A stretch of DNA of 64,000 nt, taken from Ktedonobacter racemifer DSM 44963 (GTDB lineage: Bacteria; Chloroflexota; Ktedonobacteria; Ktedonobacterales; Ktedonobacteraceae). Of this stretch, positions 42,498-51,136 are shown piece by piece. The notes under the pieces were generated by a model. The model worked only from the letters and a program-made list of their open reading frames with translations, made no database searches and was not told where the DNA came from. How positions within the stretch are numbered: the stretch's first letter is position 1; the number at the start of each line of letters is the position of its first letter. The translations under genes were made by a program, and so were the position numbers. Location of the stretch: contig NZ_ADVG01000004.1 in NCBI RefSeq assembly GCF_000178855.1, forward strand, positions 682,001 to 746,000, read 5' to 3'.

Positions 42498-43844
42498 CTA
42501 ACCGTATTGTGCGACGGGACGACTATCGATGAGACGCCGGGCCTTGAGTTCAAAGTGGGGGAGCTGGCCGTACTCCATGCGCTCCAGGTTGAAGCGTAGC
42601 CCCTCGTGGGCATTGGAGAGATCACGCGCCAGGCTCGGCTGCAAGTTCTCCCACTCGCTCTCGCGTCCAGGCTTGATCTCCAGCCTGATGGTGATTTCGT
42701 CCTGAATCTCGTCCTTGCGCCAGATGTAGATCTGGAACTCGTCGATGGCGTCGTATTCGCGTACAATCGCTTCCACGGCGCGGGGATAGACATTGGTGCC
42801 GCGAATAAGCTTCATATCGTCCCAACGCCCGCGAATGCCGCCCTCGTAGATATCATAGGTACGCCCACAGCCACACAGGCTGGCAGGAACCTTCATCACC
42901 ATGTCTTTGGTACGGTAGCGAATGGCAGGGATGAAGCCGCGCCCAAATGAGGTGACGACGCGCTCGCCCAGTTCGCCATAGCCTACAGGCTCGCCCGTAT
43001 GAGGATCAAGCACCTCTTCGATGAAGTGATCCTCAATGATATGCGTCCCGCCAGGCTGGTGCGCACACTCAAAGATCATGATGGTTCCCACCTCGGTCAT
43101 ACCCGCCGTATCGCCGCATTTCGCGCCCCAGGCCGTCTCCAACTGCTGCTTGACCGCGGGAATTGAGCCTGCGGGTTCGCCAGAGAGGATCAGCTTGTTG
43201 ACCTTGCTCTCGCGGGCAAGATCGATGCCCATCTCGCTGGCCTTCTGCCACATGTGCAGGGCATAGGTCGGCGTGGAACAGACGGTGGTGGCTCCCATCT
43301 CAACGACCTGCTTGATACGCGCCTCGGTCGCCTGCGCGCCTCCCGGAATAACCAGCGCGCCAAGCTTCTCACAGGCATAGTGCGCACCCCAGAAGCCGAT
43401 AAAAGAGCCATAACCAAAGGCGAAATACACTGTGTCCTCCGGGCGCACCCCAAAGCCCCACAAACCATAGCACCACATCTCCCCGATCCAATCCCAGTCC
43501 TTCATGCTATCCAGCACGCGCAGCGGCACGCGACCCGAGGTGCCAGAGGTCAGGTGATAGCGAATGGCGTTGCGCTGCTCGCTCGCCAGCATATCACCAA
43601 AGAGGGGGCGTTCAACCTGCGAGGCCATCCACTCCTCGCGCGTCATCATGGGGATGCGTCGGATGTCATCGAGCGTCTTGAGCTGTTCAGGATGAAAGTT
43701 CGCGGCCTCGAAGCGCCGTTTGTGAAAGGGAGCCTTGGTGTAGGCCCATTCGCAGAGGCGACGCAGCTTCACAAGCTGGAGCGCCTGCAACTCCTCGCGT
43801 GGGCGTGTCTCGTTTTTGGGATTCCAGTAGTCCGCGTAGGCCAT
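42498..43844 (-). CDS. Phenylacetate-CoA ligase family (PaaK-like) adenylate-forming enzyme
   Basis: From the ATG at 43844 the protein has 448 aa. The AMP-binding P-loop-like motif is YHLTSGTSGRVPLRV, followed by AGMTEVGTIM and the C-terminal hinge with RGTNVYPRAVEAIV. The family activates aryl or other carboxylic acids to CoA thioesters, using ATP. An upstream TTG at 43886 is in frame, but AGGGA before 43844 and the start of similarity favour the shorter form. Next to acyl-CoA dehydrogenase and RidA genes on the same strand, it suggests a catabolic operon. An IS607-type element now ends just upstream. Confidence 0.88.
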   Translation of the reverse strand: MAYADYWNPKNETRPREELQALQLVKLRRLCEWAYTKAPFHKRRFEAANFHPEQLKTLDDIRRIPMMTREEWMASQVERPLFGDMLASEQRNAIRYHLTSGTSGRVPLRVLDSMKDWDWIGEMWCYGLWGFGVRPEDTVYFAFGYGSFIGFWGAHYACEKLGALVIPGGAQATEARIKQVVEMGATTVCSTPTYALHMWQKASEMGIDLARESKVNKLILSGEPAGSIPAVKQQLETAWGAKCGDTAGMTEVGTIMIFECAHQPGGTHIIEDHFIEEVLDPHTGEPVGYGELGERVVTSFGRGFIPAIRYRTKDMVMKVPASLCGCGRTYDIYEGGIRGRWDDMKLIRGTNVYPRAVEAIVREYDAIDEFQIYIWRKDEIQDEITIRLEIKPGRESEWENLQPSLARDLSNAHEGLRFNLERMEYGQLPHFELKARRLIDSRPVAQYG

Positions 43845-43904
43845 ATAGATGTCCCTGCTACCTTTCTCATACTCAAAGGTGTGCAAGACGCCCCTGAGCG
43901 GTCA

Positions 43905-44100
43905 GTTGTTCCTGCTTCATTGCCGATTGCCATGGCACGGGAACCTTTGAATCAGCCCTCCCGTTTCGGTCTCACATCCGCTCCACAGGCGCTTTAACGT
44001 CATCGGTCGTAGCCACTACCCAGGACGGCCACCTTTACGCAAGAAGGTGGCGAAGCATATCGCGTGCAAACTGTGCCAGATTCAGAGCAGCATTGAGATC
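43905..44100 (-). ncRNA. TnpB guide RNA (reRNA) of element 2
   Basis: Read on the minus strand, the 3' tail of tnpB runs through GCGCCTGTGGAGCGG and ends in ATGAAGCAGGAACAAC at 43905. This end is shared with element 1. The presumptive guide begins at 43904 with TGACCGCTCAGGGGCGTC and runs into the upstream region of the PaaK-type gene. The 5' limit is approximate. Confidence 0.55.
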
Positions 44101-45330
44101 TCGATCGATGACCAACCCACACACCAAGCAATGATAGGTCCGATGCTTGAGTGGCATGCGCTTTTTGACGTGCCCACAGCCAGAGCAGCGTTTGGTTGAG
44201 GGAAACCAGCGAGAGGCGATGAAGACCTGACCGCCTGCGCTTGCGACTTTCATCTTCAAGAACTGCAAGAGTTGCCCCATGGCTGCGTCGGCAACGGCAC
44301 GCGCGAGTCTCCGGTTGGCCATCATCCCTAACAGATTGAGGTCTTCGATCCCAATGGTTCCAGCCGTCTGAGCCAGTTGCGTGGTGAACTTGTGCTGCAC
44401 GTCGCGTCTGATAGCAGCGATCTGTTGATGCTTGCGTGCTACCTTCACTCGTTGCTTCTGAGCGTGCTGACTGAAAACGGTTCTGCCCGTTTCTGGATCT
44501 TTAGTTTTTTGCTTTTTGCTGAGCTTGCGTTGCAGCTTGCGGAGTTTTTTGAGATGGAGTGCCAGGGGCTTTTGGTTCTCAAGCCTGCGCCCATCGGAAA
44601 CCACGGCAGCTGTCTTCAAGCCGACGTCCACCCCCACCACCGGTTCAGGAGTTTGAGGAAGAGCTTTCTTGATCTCGACCTGAATACTCACATACCACCG
44701 TCCTGCCTCACAAGAGACGGTGGCGCCTTCAATCTGGACCTGATCGCAGATCACCTGTTTGCGCCACTTCCGCTTCTTCGTCGGAGACGAGGCCTGAGCT
44801 TTCTCGACAAAGCGCAGCTTTTCTGCGAGATTGACCGTTTCCAGCTTTCTCCTCAGCTTGCCTCGATCTTTCTGCGTTTGACGCTGGTCCAGGATGAAAC
44901 GGCCCAATCCCGGAATGGCGATCCAATGACTGCCTATCGTGAATTTGTCATTGGAAAGGTAGAAGGACTCATGCGACTTGCCCTTTTTCTTGTACTTGGG
45001 ATACCTAGCCCGTCCCGCAAAGAAGTTCGCATAGGCCCTCCCCAGATCGTCAAAGGCTCCCTCCACCACACATTTGGTCACCTCATACGTCCAAGGATAG
45101 GCTTCTTCTCGAATGGCATGAAACTGTTTTTTGAGAGCGAGCGCGTTGGGGGGGGAAAGCTGGCGCTCAGCCTCAGGCACCGTTTCCTGCTCTGCTTTAT
45201 AGGCCTGATGCTGGCGTTCCCACTGCTCCCGTCCCCAGTTGTAGATGAAACGTCTGGTGCCGCAGGCGCGTTTGAGATACTCCACCTGTTCAGACGTCGG
45301 GTTCATCCGAATTTTGTTTGCGGTTTTCAT
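44035..45330 (-). CDS. tnpB: TnpB, RNA-guided RuvC nuclease of an IS607-type element
   Basis: The 431-aa protein is complete. The RuvC acidic residues are present as Asp235 (VVGVDVGLKT), Glu329 (GTIGIEDLNLLG) and Asp411 (VIDRDLNAALNLA). A Cys4 zinc ribbon uses Cys382, 385, 401 and 404. The N-terminal HTH-like part runs from MKTANKIRMNPT. TnpB uses a guide RNA from the element end to cut DNA next to a target-adjacent motif, which favours retention of the element. It starts just after the tnpA relic. A run of eight C in the coding strand (45148-45155) is a frameshift-prone site, yet the frame is open. Confidence 0.93.
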   Translation of the reverse strand: MKTANKIRMNPTSEQVEYLKRACGTRRFIYNWGREQWERQHQAYKAEQETVPEAERQLSPPNALALKKQFHAIREEAYPWTYEVTKCVVEGAFDDLGRAYANFFAGRARYPKYKKKGKSHESFYLSNDKFTIGSHWIAIPGLGRFILDQRQTQKDRGKLRRKLETVNLAEKLRFVEKAQASSPTKKRKWRKQVICDQVQIEGATVSCEAGRWYVSIQVEIKKALPQTPEPVVGVDVGLKTAAVVSDGRRLENQKPLALHLKKLRKLQRKLSKKQKTKDPETGRTVFSQHAQKQRVKVARKHQQIAAIRRDVQHKFTTQLAQTAGTIGIEDLNLLGMMANRRLARAVADAAMGQLLQFLKMKVASAGGQVFIASRWFPSTKRCSGCGHVKKRMPLKHRTYHCLVCGLVIDRDLNAALNLAQFARDMLRHLLA

Positions 45331-45340
45331 CTTTCAGCGC

Positions 45341-45915
45341 CTTCTCTAAGGCTTTTCGATAGTTTCGTCATCCATACAAGCATGAGCGAAAGCAGTGCGT
45401 AAGGGTGATCAGATCCTGAACCAGTTCTTGTTCCAGAGAAAGCTGTTCAGTGTTCATGACGATGAGTTCGCACTCATGGGTTTCACACAGGTGAGCGAGC
45501 AGACTCTAGCCGAAGCGAGCAAAACGGTCCTTGTGAGCAAGAACGAGCGTTGAAACGTCTCCTGCAATCACGGCATCGATGAGTCGCAAGAACTGTTTCC
45601 GCTTGAAATTGAGCCCCCACCAATTTCGCTCATCCATTCATCAACAACAAAACCGCAAGCAGTGCAGAAGGCTTCGAGCAAGCGTTGTTGGTTTTCCAGA
45701 TCCGGCTTTTGGGCGATGCTGGAAACGCGGTAGGAGGCAAGGGTTCTTCGTCCTGTTCTTGCGGCTTGTGGCAGGATCGCTTCGAGGTCCGCTGCCGTGT
45801 AATAGCGCCTGTTGGTGGGTGTTCGGTGTGCTCTGAGCACTCCTTGTCTGTCTCATCGTTGCAGCGTTTTCACCGAAACATGGATCCTTTTGCCGAATTC
45901 GCCAGATGTATACAT
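45341..45915 (-). pseudogene. IS607-type serine recombinase (TnpA), inactivated
   Basis: The reading begins MYTSGEFGKRIHVSVKTLQR, then meets a TGA at 45853-45855 where a Trp is expected, then DRQGVLRAHRTPTNRRYYT. The recombinase domain shows ASYRVSS with the nucleophile Ser. A frameshift in a run of five G (45614-45618) follows, with further stops at 45506-45508 (TAG) and 45368-45370 (TGA). With three stops and one frameshift it cannot make a functional protein. Confidence 0.85.
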
Positions 45916-46026
45916 ATACATATTTTACACATATTTGACTACATTTTCAAGAGCTAGCTTCCATCTAGTACAGATCTCCTTTTGCCCGAGAGAGCGAAAT
46001 ACCAGGAGCAGCCTCCTGGATGACGG

Positions 46027-47178
46027 CTATCGCTCGCGCCCGACCAGGTCGCGGGCGATAATCACGCGCTGAATATGGCTGGTTCCCTCATAGATTTGTA
46101 GGCCCTTGATATCGCGGTAGTGACGTTCGACGGGGTATTCATTGGAGTAGCCACGATTACCATGTAGGAGCACGGCCTCAGAGGCGGCACGCATCGCGGC
46201 CTCGGTGGCGAAGAGCTTGGCGATGGAGGTCGCACGTGTCGCGGGCAGGTCACGATCCTTAGTCCAGGCCGCGCGGTAGGTCAGCAGGCGGGCCGCCTCG
46301 ATATCCGCCGCCATGTCGGCCAGCGTCCCCTGAAGCATCTGGAAGTCGGCCAGGCGCTGCCCAAACTGGCGGCGCTGCCGGGTATAATCCACACAGGCAT
46401 CGAGGCAGGCCTGAGCAATGCCGACCGCGCCCGAAGCCACTCCTATGCGTCCACACTCCAGGGCCGACATAGCAATGGCAAAGCCCTGGCCAGCTTCGCC
46501 CAGCAGCGCCGACCTGGGAACGCGACATTCCTTAAAAGTGATACGGGCATGTTCAGAGGCGCGATGACCTAGCTCTTTGTTTGGCATGGGATCACGCTGA
46601 CAGCCTGGGGGATTGCCCTCCAGCAGAAAGGCGCAGATGCCCTTGTGGCGCAGTCCGCGATCCAGAGTGGCAAAGACAATTGTGGTGGTGGCGCTCAGGC
46701 CGTTGGTGATCCAGATCTTCTCGCCATTGAGGACATAGCTATCCTCCTCCTCGCGTGCCGTAGTCTCCATACTCGCGGCATCCGACCCGGCGTTGATCTC
46801 TGTCAGGGCATAGCAGCCAATGGATTCCCCGCTGGCGAGGCGTGGCAGGATGCGCCGCTTCTGCTCTTCGCTGCCCCAATTCTGAATGCAGAGCGCGACC
46901 AGCCCGGCATGAACCGTCAAAAAGCCGCGCACTGAGGCGTCCACGCGCCCCAGTTCTTCACAGAGCAGGGCGTAGCTCACAAAATCCAGGCCCGCGCCGC
47001 CATACTCCCGCCCCACCGGTCCCGCCAGGAAACCCAGTTCCCCCATGCGTTTTACAAGATGCATAGGAAACTCGCCCGTCTCATCGGCGGCCCGTGCCAC
47101 GGGCGCCACCTCTTCCTGGGCGAAGCGGCGCGCCGCCTCCTGTACCCGCTGCTGCTCCTGATTTAGTGAAAAATCCAT
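46027..47178 (-). CDS. Acyl-CoA dehydrogenase
   Basis: The 383-aa flavoenzyme has the family motifs CYALTEINAGSDAASM (substrate/FAD region) and GYSNEYPVERHYRDIKGLQI. The C-terminal IYEGTSHIQRVIIARDL contains the usual position near the catalytic Glu. It introduces a double bond into an acyl-CoA, passing electrons to ETF. It lies 20 nt after a RidA gene on the same strand. AAAGGAG precedes the ATG. Substrate chain type is not evident. Confidence 0.94.
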   Translation of the reverse strand: MDFSLNQEQQRVQEAARRFAQEEVAPVARAADETGEFPMHLVKRMGELGFLAGPVGREYGGAGLDFVSYALLCEELGRVDASVRGFLTVHAGLVALCIQNWGSEEQKRRILPRLASGESIGCYALTEINAGSDAASMETTAREEEDSYVLNGEKIWITNGLSATTTIVFATLDRGLRHKGICAFLLEGNPPGCQRDPMPNKELGHRASEHARITFKECRVPRSALLGEAGQGFAIAMSALECGRIGVASGAVGIAQACLDACVDYTRQRRQFGQRLADFQMLQGTLADMAADIEAARLLTYRAAWTKDRDLPATRATSIAKLFATEAAMRAASEAVLLHGNRGYSNEYPVERHYRDIKGLQIYEGTSHIQRVIIARDLVGRER

Positions 47179-47198
47179 AATAGATGCTCCTTTGGACG

Positions 47199-47603
47199 TT
47201 ATGCTTCGAGGACTGCGATGCCTTCGATCTCGATCAGGGCTTCGTCTTGAAAGAAACGCGAGACTTCTAGCAGGGCGGTCGCGGGATAGTAGCGGCCAAA
47301 GAAGGAGCGATGGACTCGGCCCAGGGCCTTGAGGTGCAGGCGGTAGAGATCGCGGTCGCGCACAAAAATAGTCATCTTTACAATCTGCGGCATGCTTCCA
47401 CCCGCCGACTCCACCACAGTCTTGAGGTTACGCAACACTTGCTCATACTGGGCCACGATATCGCCTGGAGCGATGATCTGGCCCTCTGGATCACTGGCCG
47501 TTTGCCCGGCCAGAAAAAGGAGTTTCCCACCCGAGGAGATGACGCCATGACTAAACCCGCTTGGCTGCGCCAGTTCAGGCGGATTCACAAGCTCTTTGTG
47601 CAT
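47199..47603 (-). CDS. RidA family (reactive intermediate deaminase-like) protein
   Basis: The 134-aa product has SGFSHGVISSGGKLLFLAGQ, QYEQVLRNLKTVVESAGG and a C-terminal PATALLEVSRFFQDEALIEI, matching the YjgF/RidA trimer fold. Many members deaminate enamine or imine intermediates. The usual catalytic Arg appears replaced in PATALLEV, where archetypes have RxxV, so a different reaction is possible. It is the first gene of a run with the acyl-CoA dehydrogenase. Confidence 0.85.
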   Translation of the reverse strand: MHKELVNPPELAQPSGFSHGVISSGGKLLFLAGQTASDPEGQIIAPGDIVAQYEQVLRNLKTVVESAGGSMPQIVKMTIFVRDRDLYRLHLKALGRVHRSFFGRYYPATALLEVSRFFQDEALIEIEGIAVLEA

Positions 47604-47733
47604 AGAGGCCTCTCTGACTCTAATTCACAACGTTGATTAATGAATGTATTATAACTTTCTTTTAAATATTACTTCAAGTGAGGCTTTTTAATACAGGGCT
47701 TTTCAGCTCTTGCCTCGGCTCGCTAAGCTCACC

Positions 47734-47798
47734 TCATGGGAAAGGTGTGTGGGTGGAAAACGGCTTCGCCGTTTTCCACCCACACACCTTTCCCATGA
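47734..47798. repeat. Perfect 31-bp hairpin between divergent genes
   Basis: Arms 47734-47764 and 47768-47798 pair perfectly around TTC. It is followed at once by AGCGCCGCAGGCGCGA, a short hairpin also seen near 50.26 kb. The neighbours are transcribed away from it, so a terminator role is not obvious. Confidence 0.65.
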
Positions 47799-47879
47799 AG
47801 CGCCGCAGGCGCGAAGATTCTGTTACAATAACACATGGAAAAACTATAACCCTCAATGAATGCATAGGCATAAGACAGG

Positions 47880-48731
47880 ATGGCGCGCACATTGACTAAA
47901 AAACGTGAACAGAGAGAGCTTACTGTTGCAGGAAGGCGCCTCGACCTACGAGCTGACTGTGAGCGCTGCTTCGGGCTATGCTGTGTCGTGCCAGCCTTCT
48001 CAGCCTCGGTGGATTTCGCCATCAACAAGCCTGCTGGGCAGGCCTGTCCCAATCTGCAAGCGAACTTTCGCTGCGGCATTCACACGCGCCTCAGACAGCA
48101 GGGCTTTCGGGGCTGTACCGTCTATGACTGCTTCGGCGCCGGGCAAAAGGTCTCCCAGGTTACCTTCGGTGGCCGGGATTGGCGACAGGCACCACAAAGT
48201 GCCAAACAGATGTTCGCAGTCTTCCCAGTCATGCGAGACCTGCATGAGCTACTCTGGTATCTAAGCGAAGCTCTGACACTGCAACCGGCTCACCCGCTCC
48301 ACCAGGAACTTAACCTCGCGCTGGAAGAAACCGAACGCCTCACGCACAACAGCCCCGATGCCCTTATAAGTCTGGACGTGGCGGCACATCGACAAGAGAT
48401 CAATAACCTGCTGCTACGCGCGAGCGAACTAGTGCGGGCTGAATTCAAGCATAAGAAGAAAGAACTCAGAGGGGCTGACCTGATCGGAGCCAAACTTAGA
48501 GGCTCCGATCTTCGAGGCGCCAACTTGCGTGGAGCATATCTTATTGGAGCTGACCTTAGAGACGCCGACCTGCGACTGGCCGACCTGATCGGAGCCGACT
48601 TTCGAGATGCCGATCTCAGAGGCGCTAACCTCACCGAAAGTATCTTTCTCATTCAATCCCAACTCGATTCAGCAAAGGGCAACAGCGAAACGAGACTGCC
48701 AGCATCCCTCACACACCCAACACATTGGTAA
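47880..48731 (+). CDS. Cys-rich protein with C-terminal pentapeptide repeats
   Basis: The 283-aa protein has a Cys-rich N-terminal part (CERCFGLCC at about residues 28-36, then more Cys through FRGCTVYDC near 76-85) that could bind a metal. A middle helical segment follows. About eleven pentapeptides of the A(D/N)LRG type fill about residues 194-255, giving a right-handed beta-helix. Such fusions are known in several phyla without a defined role. The start is uncertain because only ACAGG adjoins the ATG. Confidence 0.8.
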   Translation: MARTLTKKREQRELTVAGRRLDLRADCERCFGLCCVVPAFSASVDFAINKPAGQACPNLQANFRCGIHTRLRQQGFRGCTVYDCFGAGQKVSQVTFGGRDWRQAPQSAKQMFAVFPVMRDLHELLWYLSEALTLQPAHPLHQELNLALEETERLTHNSPDALISLDVAAHRQEINNLLLRASELVRAEFKHKKKELRGADLIGAKLRGSDLRGANLRGAYLIGADLRDADLRLADLIGADFRDADLRGANLTESIFLIQSQLDSAKGNSETRLPASLTHPTHW

Positions 48732-49029
48732 AGTTATGTTGCTTGACAGTACCATGAGCATGATGCTACTCTAAGCTCACAGACAAATTTCACTACAGAC
48801 AGAGGCTGCAATGATTGCACACTATTGACGCTGACACGCGCTAGCCAGCACATCTTCTAGCACTCTCCTCCAGGCAGATAGAGCATATTTCGCAATCTGT
48901 CGCATATATCATTGTGTCTTTTACTTCTCCAAAGTCTACCTCCCTCGTGGGCCACCCATTCTCACCTCTATCAACACCCCCATTAACAATTCACATCAAT
49001 TAATGACTACAAGAAAGGTGCATATTACA

Positions 49030-50016
49030 ATGCAACAACTTCATATCGCCCTGCTCCAGATGAATTCATGTGACAGGGACCAGGCGGCCAATCTTGTGAA
49101 AGGTGAGCTATTTTGTCGCCGGGCACAAACCATGGGTGCAGACATCGCACTCTTCCCTGAGATGTGGAATGTAGGCTATTCATCCGCCCAGCCTCTTCCT
49201 GAGGGAGCGGACACACCTGAAGATGATCTGTGGAAAGCGCCAGAGAAATGGCAGAACCGCGAAGAGTTCGCCGCTCGTGGCATGCCCGACCCGGACATCG
49301 TCTGGCAGGGGCAGGCCATTGCTCGCGATAGCTCCTTTATTCGCCACTTTCAGCAGCTCGCACGTGAACTCCAGATGGCCATTGCCCTTACCTACCTGGA
49401 GGCATGGCCTGGCGCACCACGCAACAGCGTCTCCTTAATCGACCGCCATGGCGAGATCGTTCTGACCTATGCCAAAATGCATACCTGTGCCTTTAGCTGG
49501 AACGAAGCAGCCCTGACGCCCGGCGATACCGTTGAAGTCTGTTCGCTGGACACAGCTCAAGGCCCTGTTCAAGTGGGAGCCATGGTCTGCTATGACCGCG
49601 AATTTCCTGAGACCGCACGCCTACTTATGCTACAAGGGGCCGAGATTATCCTGGTACCCAACGCCTGTGAGCTGGAGATTAACCGGCTGGCACAATTTCG
49701 CACTCGGGCCTACGAAAATATGGTTGGTGTCGCAATGGCTAACTATGCCGCGCCTCAGCAGAACGGCCACTCGATTGCCTTCGATGGGATCGCTTATGGT
49801 CCACAGGGATCACGGGATATGCTCTTGATCGAGGCTGGTGAGGGCGAAGGCATCTACATAGCAAGTTTTGACCTGGAAGCCCTGCGTGACTTCCGCCTAC
49901 GCGAAGCTCTGGGCAATACCTTCCGTCGCCCTCACCTCTATGGCGCTATCACTGAGACACAAACTCAATATCCATTCATTCGCATCAACGCCCAGGGCAG
50001 ACACTTCAAAGTGTGA
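49030..50016 (+). CDS. Carbon-nitrogen hydrolase (nitrilase superfamily)
   Basis: The protein has 328 aa from the ATG at 49030, with AAAGG about 10 nt upstream; an ATG at 49003 is also in frame. The catalytic triad is visible: Glu in ALFPEMW, Lys in TYAKMHTC and Cys in MVCYDREFPE. These enzymes cleave amides, nitriles or carbamoyl groups. FTRAYENMV-like RTRAYENMVG near the C-terminal part is typical. The exact substrate is unknown. The 298 nt upstream hold only a weak TTGACA at 48743. Confidence 0.9.
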   Translation: MQQLHIALLQMNSCDRDQAANLVKGELFCRRAQTMGADIALFPEMWNVGYSSAQPLPEGADTPEDDLWKAPEKWQNREEFAARGMPDPDIVWQGQAIARDSSFIRHFQQLARELQMAIALTYLEAWPGAPRNSVSLIDRHGEIVLTYAKMHTCAFSWNEAALTPGDTVEVCSLDTAQGPVQVGAMVCYDREFPETARLLMLQGAEIILVPNACELEINRLAQFRTRAYENMVGVAMANYAAPQQNGHSIAFDGIAYGPQGSRDMLLIEAGEGEGIYIASFDLEALRDFRLREALGNTFRRPHLYGAITETQTQYPFIRINAQGRHFKV

Positions 50017-50081
50017 GGGATAAAAAATGTAGGTGGTTGGCGTGCGCATGCGCACGCCAACCACCTACATTTTTTATCCCT
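50016..50081. terminator. Perfect 66-nt palindrome overlapping the nitrilase stop
   Basis: Two 33-bp arms meet with no loop; the outer ends are AGGGATAAAA and TTTTATCCCT. The last base of the TGA stop (50016) is the first base of the palindrome. Confidence 0.75.
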
Positions 50082-50189
50082 GAGCGTCGCAAACTTGAAG
50101 AGAGGGTGTGTGCCATAGTGGCCCTGGATGTCGTATGATAGATTCAGCACAAACAACATAGTCAGCACCATGCATGGCTTACTTTTGCC

Positions 50190-50254
50190 TGGGTAGGGAG
50201 TGTGGCGCTGGTTTGCAGCCTATGGCTGCAAACCAGCGCCACACTCCCTACCCA
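50190..50254. repeat. Perfect 31-bp hairpin upstream of the SDR gene
   Basis: Arms 50190-50220 and 50224-50254 pair perfectly around TAT. It lies 108 nt after the previous palindrome and 75 nt before the SDR start, and AGCGCCGCAGGCGCGA follows. No gene is seen in the 313-nt spacer (50017-50329). Confidence 0.65.
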
Positions 50255-50329
50255 AGCGAGCGCCGCAGGCGCGAGTAGTCTAGCCAACTCAGCGTTGAGA
50301 AGCGAACAAATAAGAATGGAGACGTTAGC

Positions 50330-51106
50330 ATGAGTGTATTGGATCTATTTCGCCTGGATGGCAAGACAGCCATCATCACCGGTGGGGGCCGGGGACTGGG
50401 AGAATATTTCGCGCAGGCGCTCTCAGAGGTAGGGGCCAACGTCGTGCTCTGCTCGCGCAAGCTCGCCGCCTGCGAGGAGGTCGCACGCGAGATTACAGCC
50501 AAAGGCGGCAAGGCCCTGGCCCTCGAATGCGACATCACCAAACCGGAGGATGTCGAGCGCGTCGTCGTCGCCACCCAGGAACACTTTGGCGCCATCGATA
50601 TCCTGGTCAATAACAGCGGTGCCACCTGGGGCGCGCCCGCCGAGGAGATGCCCCTGGACAAGTTCCAGCATGTGATTGATGTCAATATCAAGGGCACCTT
50701 TCTGATGAGCCAGCTTGTAGGAAAAAGCATGATCGCGCGTGGCAAAGGCGGCACCATCATCAACATCGCCTCCGTGGCCGGACTGACCGGCGGACACCCC
50801 AAGTACATGCGCGCAGCAGGCTACCACGCCAGCAAGGCAGCCATCATCAATATGACACGCGACCTGGCCACAAGCTGGGCGCAATATGGCATTACCGTCA
50901 ACGGTATCGCACCTGGCTGGTTCCCCACGCGTATGTCGCAAGGCCTGCTCGCCAAGTTCGGCGAACAGATGCAGGAGGGCATCCCCCTGGCGCGCTTCGG
51001 CACACCCGACGACATCAAAGGTGTGATCGTTCTGCTTGCCTCGCCCGCCGCAGCCTATATGACCGGCCAGACCATCGTCGTCGACGGCGGCTCCACGGCC
51101 TGGTAA
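50330..51106 (+). CDS. Short-chain dehydrogenase/reductase
   Basis: The 258-aa protein has the cofactor motif TGGGRGLGEYFAQAL near residues 19-33, NNSGATWG, the catalytic Ser region INIASVAGLTGG, YHASKAA with the Tyr-Lys pair, and the C-terminal VDGGSTAW. The pattern fits the classical SDR family close to gluconate 5-dehydrogenase or 3-oxoacyl-ACP reductase types. Gene order with an alpha/beta hydrolase 30 nt downstream suggests a small catabolic operon. Confidence 0.92.
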   Translation: MSVLDLFRLDGKTAIITGGGRGLGEYFAQALSEVGANVVLCSRKLAACEEVAREITAKGGKALALECDITKPEDVERVVVATQEHFGAIDILVNNSGATWGAPAEEMPLDKFQHVIDVNIKGTFLMSQLVGKSMIARGKGGTIINIASVAGLTGGHPKYMRAAGYHASKAAIINMTRDLATSWAQYGITVNGIAPGWFPTRMSQGLLAKFGEQMQEGIPLARFGTPDDIKGVIVLLASPAAAYMTGQTIVVDGGSTAW

Positions 51107-51136
51107 ACAAGCAGAGATATTGAGAGGAGAGAAGTC

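Larger units (their letters stand above)
43905..45990 (-). mobile_element. IS607-type element 2 with intact tnpB and dead tnpA
   Basis: On the minus strand the order is tnpA relic (45915-45341), tnpB (45330-44035), then the guide-RNA tail. The right end is defined by the tail shared with element 1. The left end lies somewhere between 45916 and about 46020. It sits between an acyl-CoA dehydrogenase gene and a PaaK-type gene that probably belonged to one operon. Confidence 0.75.

Noticed and set aside
44377..45402. A 341-codon plus-strand frame opposite tnpB
   Set aside because: It is a shadow of tnpB, and its sequence has no domain features.
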